Below, one piece after another: positions 49,800 through 62,309 of a stretch of DNA of 64,000 nucleotides. The stretch spans positions 21,448,555-21,512,554 of the forward strand of contig NC_057789.1 of the NCBI RefSeq assembly GCF_014905175.1, given 5' to 3'. This DNA is from Aphidius gifuensis (lineage: Eukaryota > Arthropoda > Insecta > Hymenoptera > Braconidae). The translations under genes and the position numbers were made by a program. The notes beneath the pieces are model-generated. The model saw nothing but the letters and a program-made list of their open reading frames with translations. It was not told where the DNA came from and searched no databases. Numbering within the stretch: position 1 is the stretch's first letter; every line of letters begins with the position of its first letter.

Positions 49800-50750
49800 A
49801 ATGCACTGAGAAAAAAATGTCTGCATTTAAGAGAAAAGTTGCTTAAATATAGCAAAATTTTGCTTGAAAGTTTTAGGCTTTGATTTAAAAAAAAAATGTA
49901 TTAAATTGAGCATAATATTTTTTAATTAAAGCAATTTATTTGCTTTAATTTAAGACAGTTTTTTTTTTATTTAAGAGAAAAGAGAAATAATTTAAGAGAA
50001 ACTTTGCTAAAAAGGAAGCAAAAATATCCTTTAAATCAAGCGAATAAGCGGTCTAGTTAAAACAAAAGTTGCTAAAATTAAATGACATTTGATTTTATTT
50101 AATGGGTAAATCGTTTAATTTAAGGATAATATTGATTGAATTAATAGAAAATTGTTTTTATACAAATGATAAATGAATTAATTTAAAAAAATTATGAATC
50201 AATTCAAGACAAAAAGCGATCTAGTTAAGACACAAGTTGCTAAAATTGAGCGACATTTCATTTAATTTAATGGGTAAGTCGTTTAACTTGAGGAAATTAT
50301 CGATTAATTTGAAAAAATTATGAATCAATTTAAAGCAGAAAAGCGTTCTAATCAAGACGAAAGTTGCTAAAATTGAGCGACATTTCTTTTAATTTAATGG
50401 TTAAGTCGTTTAATTTGAGGATAATATTGATTAAGTTAATAGAAAATTGTTTTTATACAAAAGAAAAATGAATTAATTCAAAAAAATTATGAATCAATTT
50501 AAAACAAAAAGCGATCTAGTTAAGACACAAGTTGCTAAAATTAAGCAACATTTGATTCAATTCAATGGGTAAGCCGTTTAACTTGAGGAAATTATCGATT
50601 AATTTAAAAAAATTCTGAATCAATTTAAAGCAGAAAAGCGATCTAATCAAGACAGAAGTTGCTAAAATTGAGCGACATTTCATTTAATTTAATGGTTAAG
50701 TCGTTTAATTTAAGGAAGTTATAGATTAAATTAATAGAAAATTGTTTTTA
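49800..50750. repeat. Dimeric satellite (127 + 168 bp higher-order unit)
   Basis: GTTGCTAAAATT recurs at about 50069, 50236, 50363, 50531 and 50658, spacings 167, 127, 168, 127. The longer monomer carries an extra TAATAGAAAATTGTTTTTAT segment. The 5' part (49800-50040) contains diverged half-units (AAGAGAAAAGTTGCTTAAAT). Confidence 0.85.
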
Positions 50751-50865
50751 TTTTTGATTAAAAGAAATAAAAATAAAAAAAAAAATTATTTTTTTATTTT
50801 TTCTTTTTTTTCGGGACTTATTTTTAGTTTACACTTGAAGATTCAATTGTTTTTTTTTTTTTTTT

Positions 50866-50956
50866 TGGTCCTAACCGAGCCTCGAACCTCTGCCTATTTT
50901 AAACCTATCTAAACCTATACTTTTAAAAGCCAGTGCGTTACCCCCTGAACCATCGC
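50866..50956 (-). other. tRNA-Lys(TTT)-like pseudogene or SINE head
   Basis: Minus strand: GCGCGATGGTTCAGGGGGTA, ACGCACTGG, then CTTTTAAAAG (TTT in an anticodon-loop position), a ~30-nt insert TATAGGTTTAGATAGG..., and a T arm GAGGTTCGAGGCTC. A poly-A run follows at the 3' side (50855-50874), as in a retroposed copy. The acceptor stem does not pair well, so it is probably not a functional tRNA. Confidence 0.5.
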
Positions 50957-51129
50957 GCGTTAACGTATCAGAGACAAAATTATGAGGCCCTTGAATCAAA
51001 AGTTTCATCACATCCCGATAAGCTGGTTGGTTTTTTTTTTTTTACATGTAATTGTTTAAATTTTTATTAATACATCTTTCTGTCACTTTATTTAACTAGC
51101 TTAAAGAAAAACGAAAAAAATACCTATCT

Positions 51130-51265
51130 CACTTAGTTATTTTATTTTAGATGTCTTCTTAAAATATTTTATACATATATTGTAAAAATTTTTTCTTTCT
51201 CAAAATCAGTTGAATATTTATTTCTAATTATTTCGAGAAGACATCTAAAATAAAATAACTAAGTG
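51130..51265. mobile_element. Small MITE-like foldback, perfect 30-bp arms
   Basis: The arm starting CACTTAGTTATTTTATTTTA (51130-51159) is exactly inverted at 51236-51265, with a 76-nt AT-rich loop. Perfect arms suggest a recent event. No target duplication seen. Confidence 0.7.
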
Positions 51266-51699
51266 CCTAAAATGAAACCAATGCGCCAATTCATTTCAGT
51301 TTCACATAATCTGCGAAGAGCGTCTCGATGAGGAGCCAACTTTGTTAAACAAATTTATTAAAAATTTATTATAGTACTCATGTCTAAATTGAAAAAATTA
51401 ATATAATATTAAAAAAAAAATATTTACCAGAGTTTCCAACGAGTCCATATCCATTTTTGATTAGCACTTTTAATTCACACAAAATAAAAAAATAAAGCAG
51501 CTTCTTACTTGAATAACAATCCCGAACAAAGTGACATAAATCATCCCGGTAAATTGTATAAAAAGACAAAAAATGCAAGATAATTAGAAAAGTAGAGATA
51601 TTCATATATAATTCTTTTATGCTATACATATATATGTCTAATAAAAGACAAACAATTTACATGGAGAACGAACATCGAAACATGATCTGTTGACGGCCG

Positions 51700-52480
51700 G
51701 CAGGCACGCGCGGTAATTCCAGATGCATTGTCTCAATTATACATCGAGATTTATTTTTTATATTTTGAATATAAAATTCATTTTTTTCCTTACAATGCAT
51801 ATTTTTTTTATTTCTCTCTTCATATATTTTAAATAGAAAATAATTAAATGTTTCCTTTTTTAACGTGTGCGGTCATTGCATTGTCTCAATCATACATCGA
51901 GATTATTTTTTTCCTTACTATACACATTTTTATTTCTCTCTTCTTCTATTTTAAATATAAAATAATTGAATGTTTTTTTTTCATCTTCCTGTTCTTTGAC
52001 CTTGAGACAATATTAATGCTTTCTTTTTCATTTATTAGATGCATTGTCTCAATCATACATCGAGATTTATTTTTTTCCTTACTATGTACATTTTCAATTA
52101 TTTCTCTTTTTATATTTTGAATATAAAATAATTAAATTCATTTTTTCCTTACTATGCATATTTCTCTCTTCATATATTTTGAATAGAAAATAATTAAATG
52201 TTTTCGTTTTTAACACGTGCGGTCATTGCATTGTCTCAATTATGCATTGAGATTCATTTTTCCTTACTATGCACATTTTATTTTCTATTTTAAATATAAA
52301 ATAATTGAATGTTTTTTTTCATCTTCCTGTTCTTTGACCTTCGGACAATATTATTGCTTTCTTTTTTCATTTATTAGCTGCATTGTCTTAATCATGTATC
52401 GAGATTCATTTTTTTGCTTACTTTGCACATTTTTATTTCTCTCTTTTTTTATTTTAAATATAAAATAATTTTTTCCACTT
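51700..52480. repeat. Tandem repeat with two alternating ~150-190-bp monomers
   Basis: GCATTGTCTCAATxATxCATCGAG recurs at about 51724, 51878, 52040, 52228 and 52379. Alternate copies are preceded by ACGTGxGCGGTCATT or by TTCATTTATTAGATG, giving a dimer of about 316-340 bp. The phenylalanine-rich ORFs here are translations of the repeat. Confidence 0.8.
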
Positions 52481-52611
52481 CCTTTCTTTTTTCTTCAAAC
52501 AATATATAAATATATTTATTGAATTCATTTTTTTGTCAATCTTGTGTCATTAGTCAGTGGTCAGTTGATCTCGCGGCAACTACTTCCTCCTGATTATTAA
52601 AAAAAATTATA

Positions 52612-55600
52612 TATTTGAAAATGTATTCTATCGAAAGGTGTGAGAAGCTTGTTAACATTTTAAGTGCGGGTTATTCATCTGCAAATACTATTGAAAATAT
52701 TGATCGATGGATCAAATGGGGTAGTGTAAATGTAAAACTATTGAATAAATTTTTGAAAAATTCAGCTGATTCAGTCGGTTTAAAAAAAAGAATTCAATTA
52801 GTAGTTGTTAGACTCACAACTATAGTTGAAAAGCTGCGAAAAGAGAAAAGACATTACATCATGGTGCTGGTATGAGTACTCATCATGATGAACCAACATT
52901 GTACGACAGAGTAAAATGGAATAACTTGGAGAATATTTTAAAGGCAATATTATAACTGGAAGTGTAACAAATCTTTATCATATAGGGATTGAAAATTTTT
53001 TGAGAGATGCTCAAACTGTTGTCAGCAAAAAACTAAAAGCTTTTTTGAAAAAAAAAATTAATCTCAAGGTGAATTCATGCTTACATTGTGAATATGAGGT
53101 TTTGAAAGATGACAAAAAAGTGAGAGAAATTAAGTCATTTAATACGAAAAATGCTGTTATACTACCAACAACAAATCTCGATGACTGGTTCGATGAATAT
53201 TTTTATGATCCTATATTGAAAAAAATTGAGGAATTTAATCTTGGTATTTCTGGTTGGAGCTTGAAAAAAATTCAGAGCATCATCTTCACTGTATGCAAAT
53301 ATCAACCGTTGCGTGGTGGTGATTCGACATTTGTACAGATGCCTGATGATATTAAAAAAAAAAAAGCAGTTTTGAATATAGAAAATAAAGATCATTATTG
53401 TTTTTTGTGGTGTGTAACTGCAGCTTTACATCCTGTGACTGCATCTTTGCACTCTGTACAAGAAAATCCTTGTCGTGTGAGTTCATATCCACATTTCAGT
53501 ACAGTGTTATCATATGATGGAATATCTTTTCCAATGAAGCTGCGAGACATACCAAAATTTGAAAAACTCAACAATTTGAAAATAAATGTTTACGCGATAG
53601 TTTCCAGCAATCCGAAAAAAAGTATTATTGCTCCTATATTTTTGAGTGATAATATTTGTGACAGTCAAACGATTCATCTGTTGGCAGTCGATAAAAATGA
53701 AAATGATAAAAAAAAAAAAGTTACCAATACTAATGACAGTATTTTTGATGATGAATGTTTTTCGGCTGACGACAATGATGAAGATGATGATGACGACGAT
53801 GACGACAATAAAATGGAAGTTGATGAAGAAAATTAAAATTATGTTCAAAAGCAGAAAAAAGGAAAAAAAATTTTCCATTTTGCATTAATTAAAAACTTAT
53901 CACGCTTGGTAGGCTCACAAGTCAGCAAGGCTCATTGTCGTTTATATATTTGTGACAGATGTCTCAATCATTTTACATCACAAATATGTTTGGAAAAACA
54001 TTTGGCTGATTGTTGTCAAATTAATCATGCACGGATGATTATGCCAAGAAAAGATGCCAATATACTGAAATTTAAAAATCATCGATACAGAGAACTTGTA
54101 CCTTTTGTCGTCTATGCTGATTTGGAGTGTATTTTAAAACCGATTGATAATACTGACTCTGAAGAACATATTCCACATAGTGCTGCGTACTATGTTAAAT
54201 GTACCTATGATAATACATTATCATTCTACAGAATGAATCGTAGTGAAAATTGTATTGAATGGTTTATTGGAGAATTGGAAAAATTAGCTCACCAGGTCAA
54301 TGATATACTTTCAAATCCAATACCAATGGAAAAATTGACTGTGCAACAGGAGCACGAGTTTCAAAATGCCACAATTTGTCATATATGTGAGGAGATTTTC
54401 CTGGAGAAAGACGTAAAGCACCATGATCACGATCATTTCAGCGGATCATATCGAGGTCCAGCTCATGCTAGATGTAATATTAACTATACAAAGTCTCACA
54501 ACGTACCTGTAGTCATGCACAATTTATCAGGATACGACTCACATTTTTTAATACAAGAACTTTGCAAGGCATTCGATGGTCGCATACATATATTACCAAT
54601 AAACAAAGAAAAATACATTTCATTCACAAAAAAAGTGGATAATACTGTTGTGAGTTTAAGATTTATTGACTCATTTAGATTTATGTCTAGTAGTATTGAT
54701 AGATTATCATCTGATTTGAGCAATGATCAAAAAATTATAACACGTAGTGAATGCAATAGTGAATACTTTGATTTATTGTGTAGAAAAGGAGTATTTCCAT
54801 ACGAATATATTGACTCATGGGAAAAATTAGCTTAAACAACTCTGCCACCAAAAAAAGACTTTTTTTCAAAATTAAATAATTCCGATATATCAGATGCAGA
54901 CTATGAACATGCCAAAAATATTTGGGAAAAATTCCAAATAAATACATTGGGTGAATATTCTGATTTATATTTGAAAACTGATGTGCTTTTGTTGACAGAT
55001 ATTTTTGAAAATTTTCGTTTGAGCTGTTTATCAACATACAGTCTAGATGCACTTCATTATTTTACTGCACCAGGTCTAGCATTTGATGCAATGTTAAAGT
55101 ATACAGGTGTGGAACTTGAACTTTTGACAGACCCAGCAATGCATCTTTTCATTGAGAAAGGGATTCGAGGTGGTGTTGCACAATGTATGAACCGATACGC
55201 AAAAGCCAACAACCGATATATGGGTGATAAATACAATCCAGAAGAAGAAGAATCATACATCATGTATTTTGATGTAAATAATTTATATGGTGCTGGCATG
55301 AGTCAATAATTGCCTTATGGAGGTTTCCAATGGGAAGACAATTTAGATATTGATGTGACAAATATATCAGATGAAGCTGATATTGGATATATCTTAGAGG
55401 TTGACTTGGATTATCCAAAATATTTACATGAATGGCATAAAGATTTACCGTTGTGTCCAGAGCAATTCACAGCACCAAATTCAACACAATCAAAATTAAT
55501 GACAACATTATATCCGAAAAAAAATTATGTCATACATTATAGAAATTTAAAACTATATTTGGGTCTTGGCATGAAGTTGAACAAAATTCATCGAGTATTA

Positions 55601-56489
55601 AAATTTAAACAAATCTCATGGTTGAAAAAATATATTGATCTCAATACTGGTATGCGTCAGCAAGCAACCACTGATTTTGGTAAAAATTTTTTCAAATTAA
55701 TGAACAACAGTGTATATGGTAAAACGATGCAAAATGTAAGGAAAGAAAAAGATGTTAAAATAGTGACAAAATGGGAAGGTCGCTATGGAGCTAGATCATT
55801 GATTGCAAAACCGAATTTTCACAGTTGTTCAATTTATAAAGATGACATTGCAATTATTTGAAATGTCACGAGTGAAAATAATTTTCAATAAGCCAATTTA
55901 TTCTGGATTTACAATACTAGATCTTTCAAAAATCTGGATCTATGATTTTTACTACAATTATATCAAAAAAAAATTCAATCACAATGATGTCCAAGCACTT
56001 TACATGGATACTGACTCACTCATTTTAAATTTTAAAGTTCCTAATATTTATGAAAAAATGAAAGAAAATTTGGAAAGATTTGACACATCTGATTATCCAC
56101 AAAATAATGTTTATAATATGCCAAGAGTCAACAAAAAAGTTATTGGTCTTATGAAAGACGAAAATAATGGTAAAATTATGACTGAGTTTGCTGGCTTGAG
56201 AGCCAAATTATATAGTTATAAAGTTATGAACAATGATGATGATAAAACTTACAAAAAAGCCAAAGGTGTCAAGGGTTCAGTTTTAAAAGACATAAATTTT
56301 GATAATTACATGTCATGTCTTTTTGATCATCAAATATTGAAAAAAAATCAACATTTAATCAGAAGTAAAGACCATCGAGTGAGGACAATTGTGCAGAGTA
56401 AAATTGCACTCAGCTGGAATGATGACAAACGAGCTCTTGATCAAAATGGTGGAACAGATACTTTGCCTTGGGGTTACGACCCTGAATAA
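52612..56489 (+). pseudogene. Polinton protein-primed family B DNA polymerase, interrupted
   Basis: A pPolB gene of Polinton/adintovirus type. The N-terminal part (52621-52870) starts MYSIERCEKLVN, with frame changes near 52850 and 52945. The main frame from 53000 carries IENKDHYCFLW, an acidic Asp run, ENxNYVQ and HFALIKNLSRLV, then exonuclease motif YADLECIL (about 54115). An endonuclease VII-like zinc insert follows (CHICEEIF...HHDHDH...ARCNINY, about 54378-54487), then YDSHFLIQ, LKTDVLLLTDIF, polymerase motif A YFDVNNLYG (about 55266) and motif B KLMNNSVYGKTM. In-frame stops: TAA 53834, TAA 54833, TAA 55307. After a frameshift at about 55835-55860 motif C YMDTDSL (about 56006) and a normal C-terminus follow. 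Inactive here; most catalytic motifs remain legible. Possibly the same Polinton as 41.6-45.5 kb. Confidence 0.9.
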
Positions 56490-57441
56490 TTTTTGATAAT
56501 AAATGAATAAATAAATGTAATAAATAAATAAATAAATAAATACCATATTAAATAAACCTTCGTTCTCTATTGTTGCATTCATTTATATTTTTCAGAAACA
56601 AATTGATTGATTCTCATAAAAAAATATACATGGGTATACATATCACTCTCGACATTAGACATTTTTGTTTATTTATTTTTTACTGTATTATTTTTGATGA
56701 GTAAAGATACCAAGTGATGAAGCGAAGCAAGCATTGCTTTGCAATGTTGTCGTGTGAGATGATGTTTCAGTTGGGCATTCATTGTATGAAAAAATATATA
56801 TGTATATACATGAGTATACATATCACTTTCGACATTGAAATTTATTTTATTTATTATCATGAACACTGCTGGCTCTCAGTTCAGACACTATTTTAGTGCA
56901 ACCTTTGCATGACAAGTTTGTTTCAAATATAATTATAAATGGTATTTGAGATATATAACAAAAAAGCGATACTATAATTTAACATGTTTATTTTTTAATA
57001 CTATTTCTAAGTAAACCACTATTGATGCTGAAAGAATGAATTTTTTTGGATTATTAGGAAATACACTTTGCTATAAACCACAACGTACGTTTGCAAGTTG
57101 TAAATGTGTTCATAGAATTAAGTGATAAAGAGACATGTGTCTAAACGTCAAGACTCGATTAAAATGACTCATATATTTGCAACAAATTAGGTTTAAAAAA
57201 AGATGAAAAAAAAAAAAAATTTAAATAAGTAATTTTGTGCAAAGATTAATAGAATGATATGAAATGAGCTATATCTATTATGGGAGATAAGTATGGTGTA
57301 ATGCATATGTGTCTTATACAGAAACTTTGACTAGCCGATACAATATGATAAACTAAACGGGACACGTACCGTCGGATTGCGCGACTCCCGCGTGCACTAT
57401 TTTTCACGCCTTCTCCAATGAGGTTCTTTGTGCAGTTTAAA

Positions 57442-57476
<35 letters not shown>

Positions 57477-57539
57477 GCTACATATATATGTAAACTGAAA
57501 GAAAAAAATTTATATATATAATAACACCAAACATGACCG
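56490..57539. repeat. AT-rich spacer with microsatellites and a duplicated 70-bp phrase
   Basis: (AAAT)n at 56499-56541. TGTATACATATCACTxTCGACATT-type phrases occur at about 56630 and 56808 (a duplicated segment). (TA)n at 57442-57472 is followed by the palindrome ATATGTAGCTACATAT. No gene supported. Confidence 0.6.
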
Positions 57540-60500
57540 AGAGCGAACGAATACTTTATTTTTTATTATTTACATGTCTTTTTATTAAAAGTTACAAAGA
57601 TAAATCTTTTATGGTGTGTTCTGTAAGTAATATTTACAACTTTGAGGGTGTGTACATAGTACAAGTGCTCTAGACTATTTTGCTCTAGGTAGCTAGACTT
57701 TTTTGCACATATGCGAGTCTACTTTTTTGGTTGAAGTTTTACAATAAAATCAAATGATGTGTACATGTGTGAATACTGCAAGAGTGAAATAGGATACTTT
57801 GGAATGTCAAGGTTTTCTAAGCCACAATATTTATTTGAACAATAAGTCTTGTGCTTGAAATAATTTTTTTGTTCATTGTCATTATCTATATTTTTTTTTT
57901 TTTCCAAGGCGTGTATTGTTTTGAATAAATCTCGGTAAAAACTATAACATGCACGAAAAATTGATAATTAAAATATGCCGAATTTCAAAATAAACAATAT
58001 ATTGAAAAAATAAATAATTAATATAATTTTTTAATAGTTCAGCTGTTGGTTGAGTCAAAATATATATAAAAATAAAAGTCACATTGTCTGTAAAAATGTG
58101 TTTATAGTTTAGTCAGCCTGCAGCTCTACCGATTCTGTATCATGAAGATGCAGATAAACCAGACACACATATATGTGATAATGTAATTTGCATTGCTCAA
58201 CAACTTTGCTCGTTTATACACATATATATGTATACTAAAAAATATATATAATAAAACCAAACATGATCGAGATATCCCATCATCCAACTTTCTTGAATTT
58301 TCTAAACGTCAATATGTCTATCGAATTCATTGGCACATATTTCAATTTAATTTATATATATTTTTTTTACTCTATATCCTTTTATTAAAAATTTACTATT
58401 TTTTTAAAAAACGATAACAGCCAATTTACATCACATCTAATTTCAAAAAAATATTCATGGTAAATTCGAAATTTTTTTTCTTATCACAAGCACTTTTTTT
58501 TAAAACTTTATATTGTGATTAATGATTATACTATTCACATTAATAAATATATATTATTCTGAAATATTAAGTTGCTAGGCCTAACATTTATGAATTTTTT
58601 TTTTTTTTTTCTTTTTTCATATCAACAGGTTGTATGAGGACATACATTGTCAAAATGTTATGCATAGCACAAGTGCTCTAGAATATTTTGCTCTAGGTAG
58701 CTAGACTTTTTTGCACATATGCGAGTCTACTTTTTTGGTTGAAGTTTTACAATAAAATCAAATGATGTGTACATGTGTGAATACTGCAAAAGTGAAATAG
58801 GATACTTTGGAATGTCAAGAATTTCTAAGCCACAATATTTATTTGAACAATAAGTCTTGGGCTGAAATAATTTTTTTGTTCATTGTCATTATCTATATTT
58901 TTTTTTTTCCCAGGCGTGTATTGTTTTGAATAAATCTCGGTAAAAACTATAACATGCACGAAAAGTTGATAATTAAAATATGCCGAATTTCAAAATAAAC
59001 AATATATTGAAAAAATAAATAATTAATATAATTTTTTAATAGTTCAGCTGTTGGTTGAGTCAAAATATATATAAAAATAAAAGTCACATTGTCTGTAAAA
59101 ATGTGTTTATAGTTTAGTCAGCCTGCAGCTCTACCGATTCTGTATCATGAAGATGCAGATAAACCAGACACACATATATGTGATAATGTAATTTGTATTG
59201 CTCAACAACTTTGCTCGTTTATACACATATATATGTTATTCTGAAATATTAAGTTGCTAGGCCTAACATTTATGAATTTTTTTTTTTCTTTTTTCATATC
59301 AACAGGTTGTATGAGGACATACATTGTCAAAATGTTATGCATAGCACAAGTGCTCTAGAATATTTTGCTCTAGGTAGCTAGACTTTTTTGCACATATGCG
59401 AGTCTACTTTTTTGGTTGAAGTTTTACAATAAAATCAAATGATGTGTACATGTGTGAATACTGCAAGAGTGAAATAGGATACTTTGGAATGTCAAGGTTT
59501 TCTAAGCCACAATATTTATTTGAACAATAAGTCTTGGGCTTGAAATAATTTTTTTTTGTTCATTGTCATTATCCATATTTTTTTTTTTTTTTTTTTCCCA
59601 GGCGTGTATTGTTTTGAATAAATCTCGGTAAAAACTATAACATGCACGAAAAATTGATAATTAAAATATGCCGAATTTCAAAATAAACAATATATTGAAA
59701 AAATAAATAATTAATATAATTTTTTAATAGTTCAGCTGTTGGTTGAGTCAAAATATATATAAAAATAAAAGTCACATTGTCTGTAAAAATGTGTTTATAG
59801 TTTAGTCAGCCTGCAGCTCTACCGATTCTGTATCATGAAGATGCAGATAAACCAGACACACATATATGTGATAATGTAATTTGTATTGCTCAACAACTTT
59901 GCTCGTTTATACACATATATATGTATACTAAAAAATATATATAATAAAACCAAACATGATCGAGATATCCCATCATCCAACTTTCTTGAATTTTCTAAAC
60001 GTCAATATGTCTATCGAATTCATTGGCACATATTTCAATTTAATTTATATATATTTTTTTTACTCTATTTTTTTTTTCCCAGGCGTGTATTGTTTTGAAT
60101 AAATCTCGGTAAAAACTATAACATGCACGGAAAGTTGATAATTAAAATATGCCGAATTTCAAAATAAACAATATATTGAAAAAATAAATAATTAATATAA
60201 TTTTTTAATAGTTCAGCTGTTGGTTGAGTCAAAATATATATAAAAATAAAAGTCACATTGTCTGTAAAAATGTGTTTATAGTTTAGTCAGCCTGCAGCTA
60301 TACCGATTCTGTATCATGAAGATGCAGATAAACCAGACACACATATATGTGATAATGTAATTTGCATTGCTCAACAACTTTGCTCGTTTATACACATATA
60401 TATGTATACTAAAAAATATATATAATAAAACCAAACATGATCGAGATTTACATGTCTTTTTATTAAAAGTTACAAAGATAAATCTTTTATGGTGTGTTCT

Positions 60501-60750
60501 GTGAGTAATATTTACAACTTTGAGGGTGTGTACATAGTACAAGTGCTCTAGACTATTTTGCTCTAGGTAGCTAGACTTTTTTGCACATATGCGAGTCTAC
60601 TTTTTTGGTTGAAGTTTTACAATAAAATCAAATAATGTGTACATGTGTGAATACTGCAAGAGTGAAATAGGATACTTTGGAATGTCAAGGTTTTCTAAGC
60701 CACAATATTTATTTGAACAATAAAAAGTCAGAAAAAATTGAATAAATAAA
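57540..60750. repeat. Mosaic long tandem repeat, four partial copies
   Basis: The core AGTTCAGCTGTTGGTTGAGT occurs at about 58037, 59042, 59730 and 60211. ACAAGTGCTCTAGA occurs at about 57661, 58670, 59346 and 60538. Copies are 97-99% alike by eye over several hundred bases but are joined at different points, giving spacings of 1005, 688 and 481 bp. Conserved phrases include CATGAAGATGCAGATAAACC and GTTTAGTCAGCCTGCAGCT. The two identical 70-codon ORFs (58193, 59886) are simply the same repeat. Recent unequal exchange or template switching is the likely origin. Confidence 0.85.
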
Positions 60751-61099
60751 TAATATCATATAAAAAGAGACATTGAAAGATGCTGACATGAATTAAAAAG
60801 AAGATAGTATGGCAAGACATAGTATACATGACAGAAAAGAACGGGGTAGAGAGGTGTATCACAAACGGTCACTAGCGTCGTGACAGCTACTCTAAATCAT
60901 TTGCATCATACATCGTGAAGCAAAACGACCGGTATCTTCTGTACATCCATTCGATGCATATAGCACGCGCACTCTCTATCTAAAACAAATTTTTTTTACT
61001 TATAACAATAAAAGTGATATGTATATATACAAATATATGTTTATATATACATTTATATAATTTTTCTATATTGATTTATCAATATTATCAACGAGTAAC
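60751..61099. other. Spacer upstream of the RING gene
   Basis: A GC-moderate stretch at 60835-60985 with no recognisable element. AT-rich with ATATATAC runs after 61015. Confidence 0.4.
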
Positions 61100-61530
61100 A
61101 TCTGTGTGATCTGGTGCGTAAAAAATCTGACAGACGACATCTGATTTTAGTGTTACTTCACAGATCAGCACAATATATATATATTGCAAATTTATTTTCA
61201 AAAAAATTTGACATTAGTGCGCACTCCATATCTGGACCAATAATAGTGTATATTCATATGAATTTGTGACTTCTGATATAAACAAGTTTTATTTTTTTTA
61301 TTGATAAACTATATTGATCAAGTTTTTTTTTTTTTTTTTACATATATAATCTGTGTGATCTGGTGCTGAAAAAAAAAAAAAAAAAAAAAAATTGTGACAG
61401 ACAACATCTGATTTTGGTGTTACTTCACAGATCAGCACAATATATATCACATATTTATTTTCAAAAAAAAAAAAAAAAAAAAATTGACATTAGTGTGCAC
61501 TCTCCATCTGGACCAATAATAAAAAAAAAA
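61100..61530 (+). promoter_or_regulatory. Duplicated ~165-bp leader of the RING-finger gene
   Basis: ATCTGTGTGATCTGGTGC...GACAGAC(G/A)ACATCTGATTTT then TGTTACTTCACAGATCAGCA...GACATTAGTG(C/T)GCACTC then TCTGGACCAATAATA is present at 61100-61255 and again at 61349-61522, ending about 14 bp before the ATG at 61536. TCTGTGTGATCTGGTGC and CACAGATCAGCACA can pair as imperfect hairpins within each copy. A CCAAT box (CCAATAATA) occurs in both. Promoter function is inferred from position only. Confidence 0.5.
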
Positions 61531-61535
61531 AAATC

Positions 61536-62168
61536 ATGTCTCAACCCAGTTCATCTGCCACCGAGGACTTGGATTTAAATGAACAGATCAAAAAAAATAA
61601 TAAATCAACTTCGAGTGATGTAGCATTACGCGTCCTTCTATTCAAGGATAATGAGACAATCGATGATTTAATTAAAAAATTGGAGGATAAAGTGGAGCGG
61701 TTGAAGAAACGTAAAAGTTCGAATTCGTATCAGATGAAACTTGCAGATGAACGAATCGATCAGTTCCAATTGAAAAATCGAAAATATCGGAGACAACAGA
61801 AATATAAAAAATTCCGCAAAAAATTAAAAACCTGTGAACCAGAAGAGAGTGGCTTGTGGTATTGGGAAGATCATCAGTGCCCGATATGTCTACAGGAGTC
61901 AATTGAATTTCCAGCGAAACTGTCATGCAAACATTATCTTTGCAGACAGACTTGTTTGGAAAGACTTTTAGAATCGGACAATGTCAGATGTCCGATATGT
62001 AGACACCCGATTGAGTTCTATCAATTTTATGATGATGAGGATCATCAAGTGAAAAGAATAAATCTTCGGGTCAATATCGAGCACAATGATGATGCTGACA
62101 TCCCAAATGTGGATCCTGATGACAATGAACCTATCAATATTGATAGTGATAGTGATATGTTTGAATAA
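61536..62168 (+). CDS. RING-finger protein, putative E3 ubiquitin ligase
   Basis: An intact 210-codon intronless ORF. Residues 1-30 are Ser/Asp-rich and 38-60 form a charged, probably coiled helix (DDLIKKLEDKVERLKKRK). Residues 80-98 are Lys/Arg-rich, NLS-like. The RING domain is at 115-155: C115-x2-C118...C131-x-H133-x2-C136-x3-C140...C152-x2-C155. Ligands five and six are separated by three residues (RQT) instead of the usual two. The tail (165-210) is Asp/Glu-rich and ends in DSDSDMFE. RING proteins usually bind an E2 enzyme and promote ubiquitin transfer; substrate unknown. A GTACGT donor at about 62190 and a TGTTACAG at about 62271 could bound a 3' UTR intron. As the only long clean ORF between repeats, it may be a host gene, a retrocopy or cargo of a mobile element. 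Confidence 0.75.
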   Translation: MSQPSSSATEDLDLNEQIKKNNKSTSSDVALRVLLFKDNETIDDLIKKLEDKVERLKKRKSSNSYQMKLADERIDQFQLKNRKYRRQQKYKKFRKKLKTCEPEESGLWYWEDHQCPICLQESIEFPAKLSCKHYLCRQTCLERLLESDNVRCPICRHPIEFYQFYDDEDHQVKRINLRVNIEHNDDADIPNVDPDDNEPINIDSDSDMFE

Positions 62169-62309
62169 CAATCAGTTCTTCATTAAAAGTACGTATATTT
62201 TTTTAAAAACTAAAATATTATATTTGTAAAAAAAATAAACTTATGTATTTTTTTGTTTTTTTGTGTTACAGCTGTCAATCATGATGTGCTGCTAGAGGGG
62301 CCATGTTTT

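Noticed and set aside
50866..50956. Functional tRNA-Lys gene
   Set aside because: The acceptor stem does not pair, a long insert follows the anticodon arm, and a poly-A run suggests a retroposed relic.
51848..52468. Phe/Ile-rich 83-90-codon ORFs resembling membrane proteins
   Set aside because: They are translations of the tandem repeat at 51.7-52.5 kb; their shared peptides follow the DNA period.
58193..60098. Two identical 70-codon ORFs as a duplicated gene
   Set aside because: Identity extends far outside the ORFs across the whole repeat, and the frame is not conserved better than non-coding parts.
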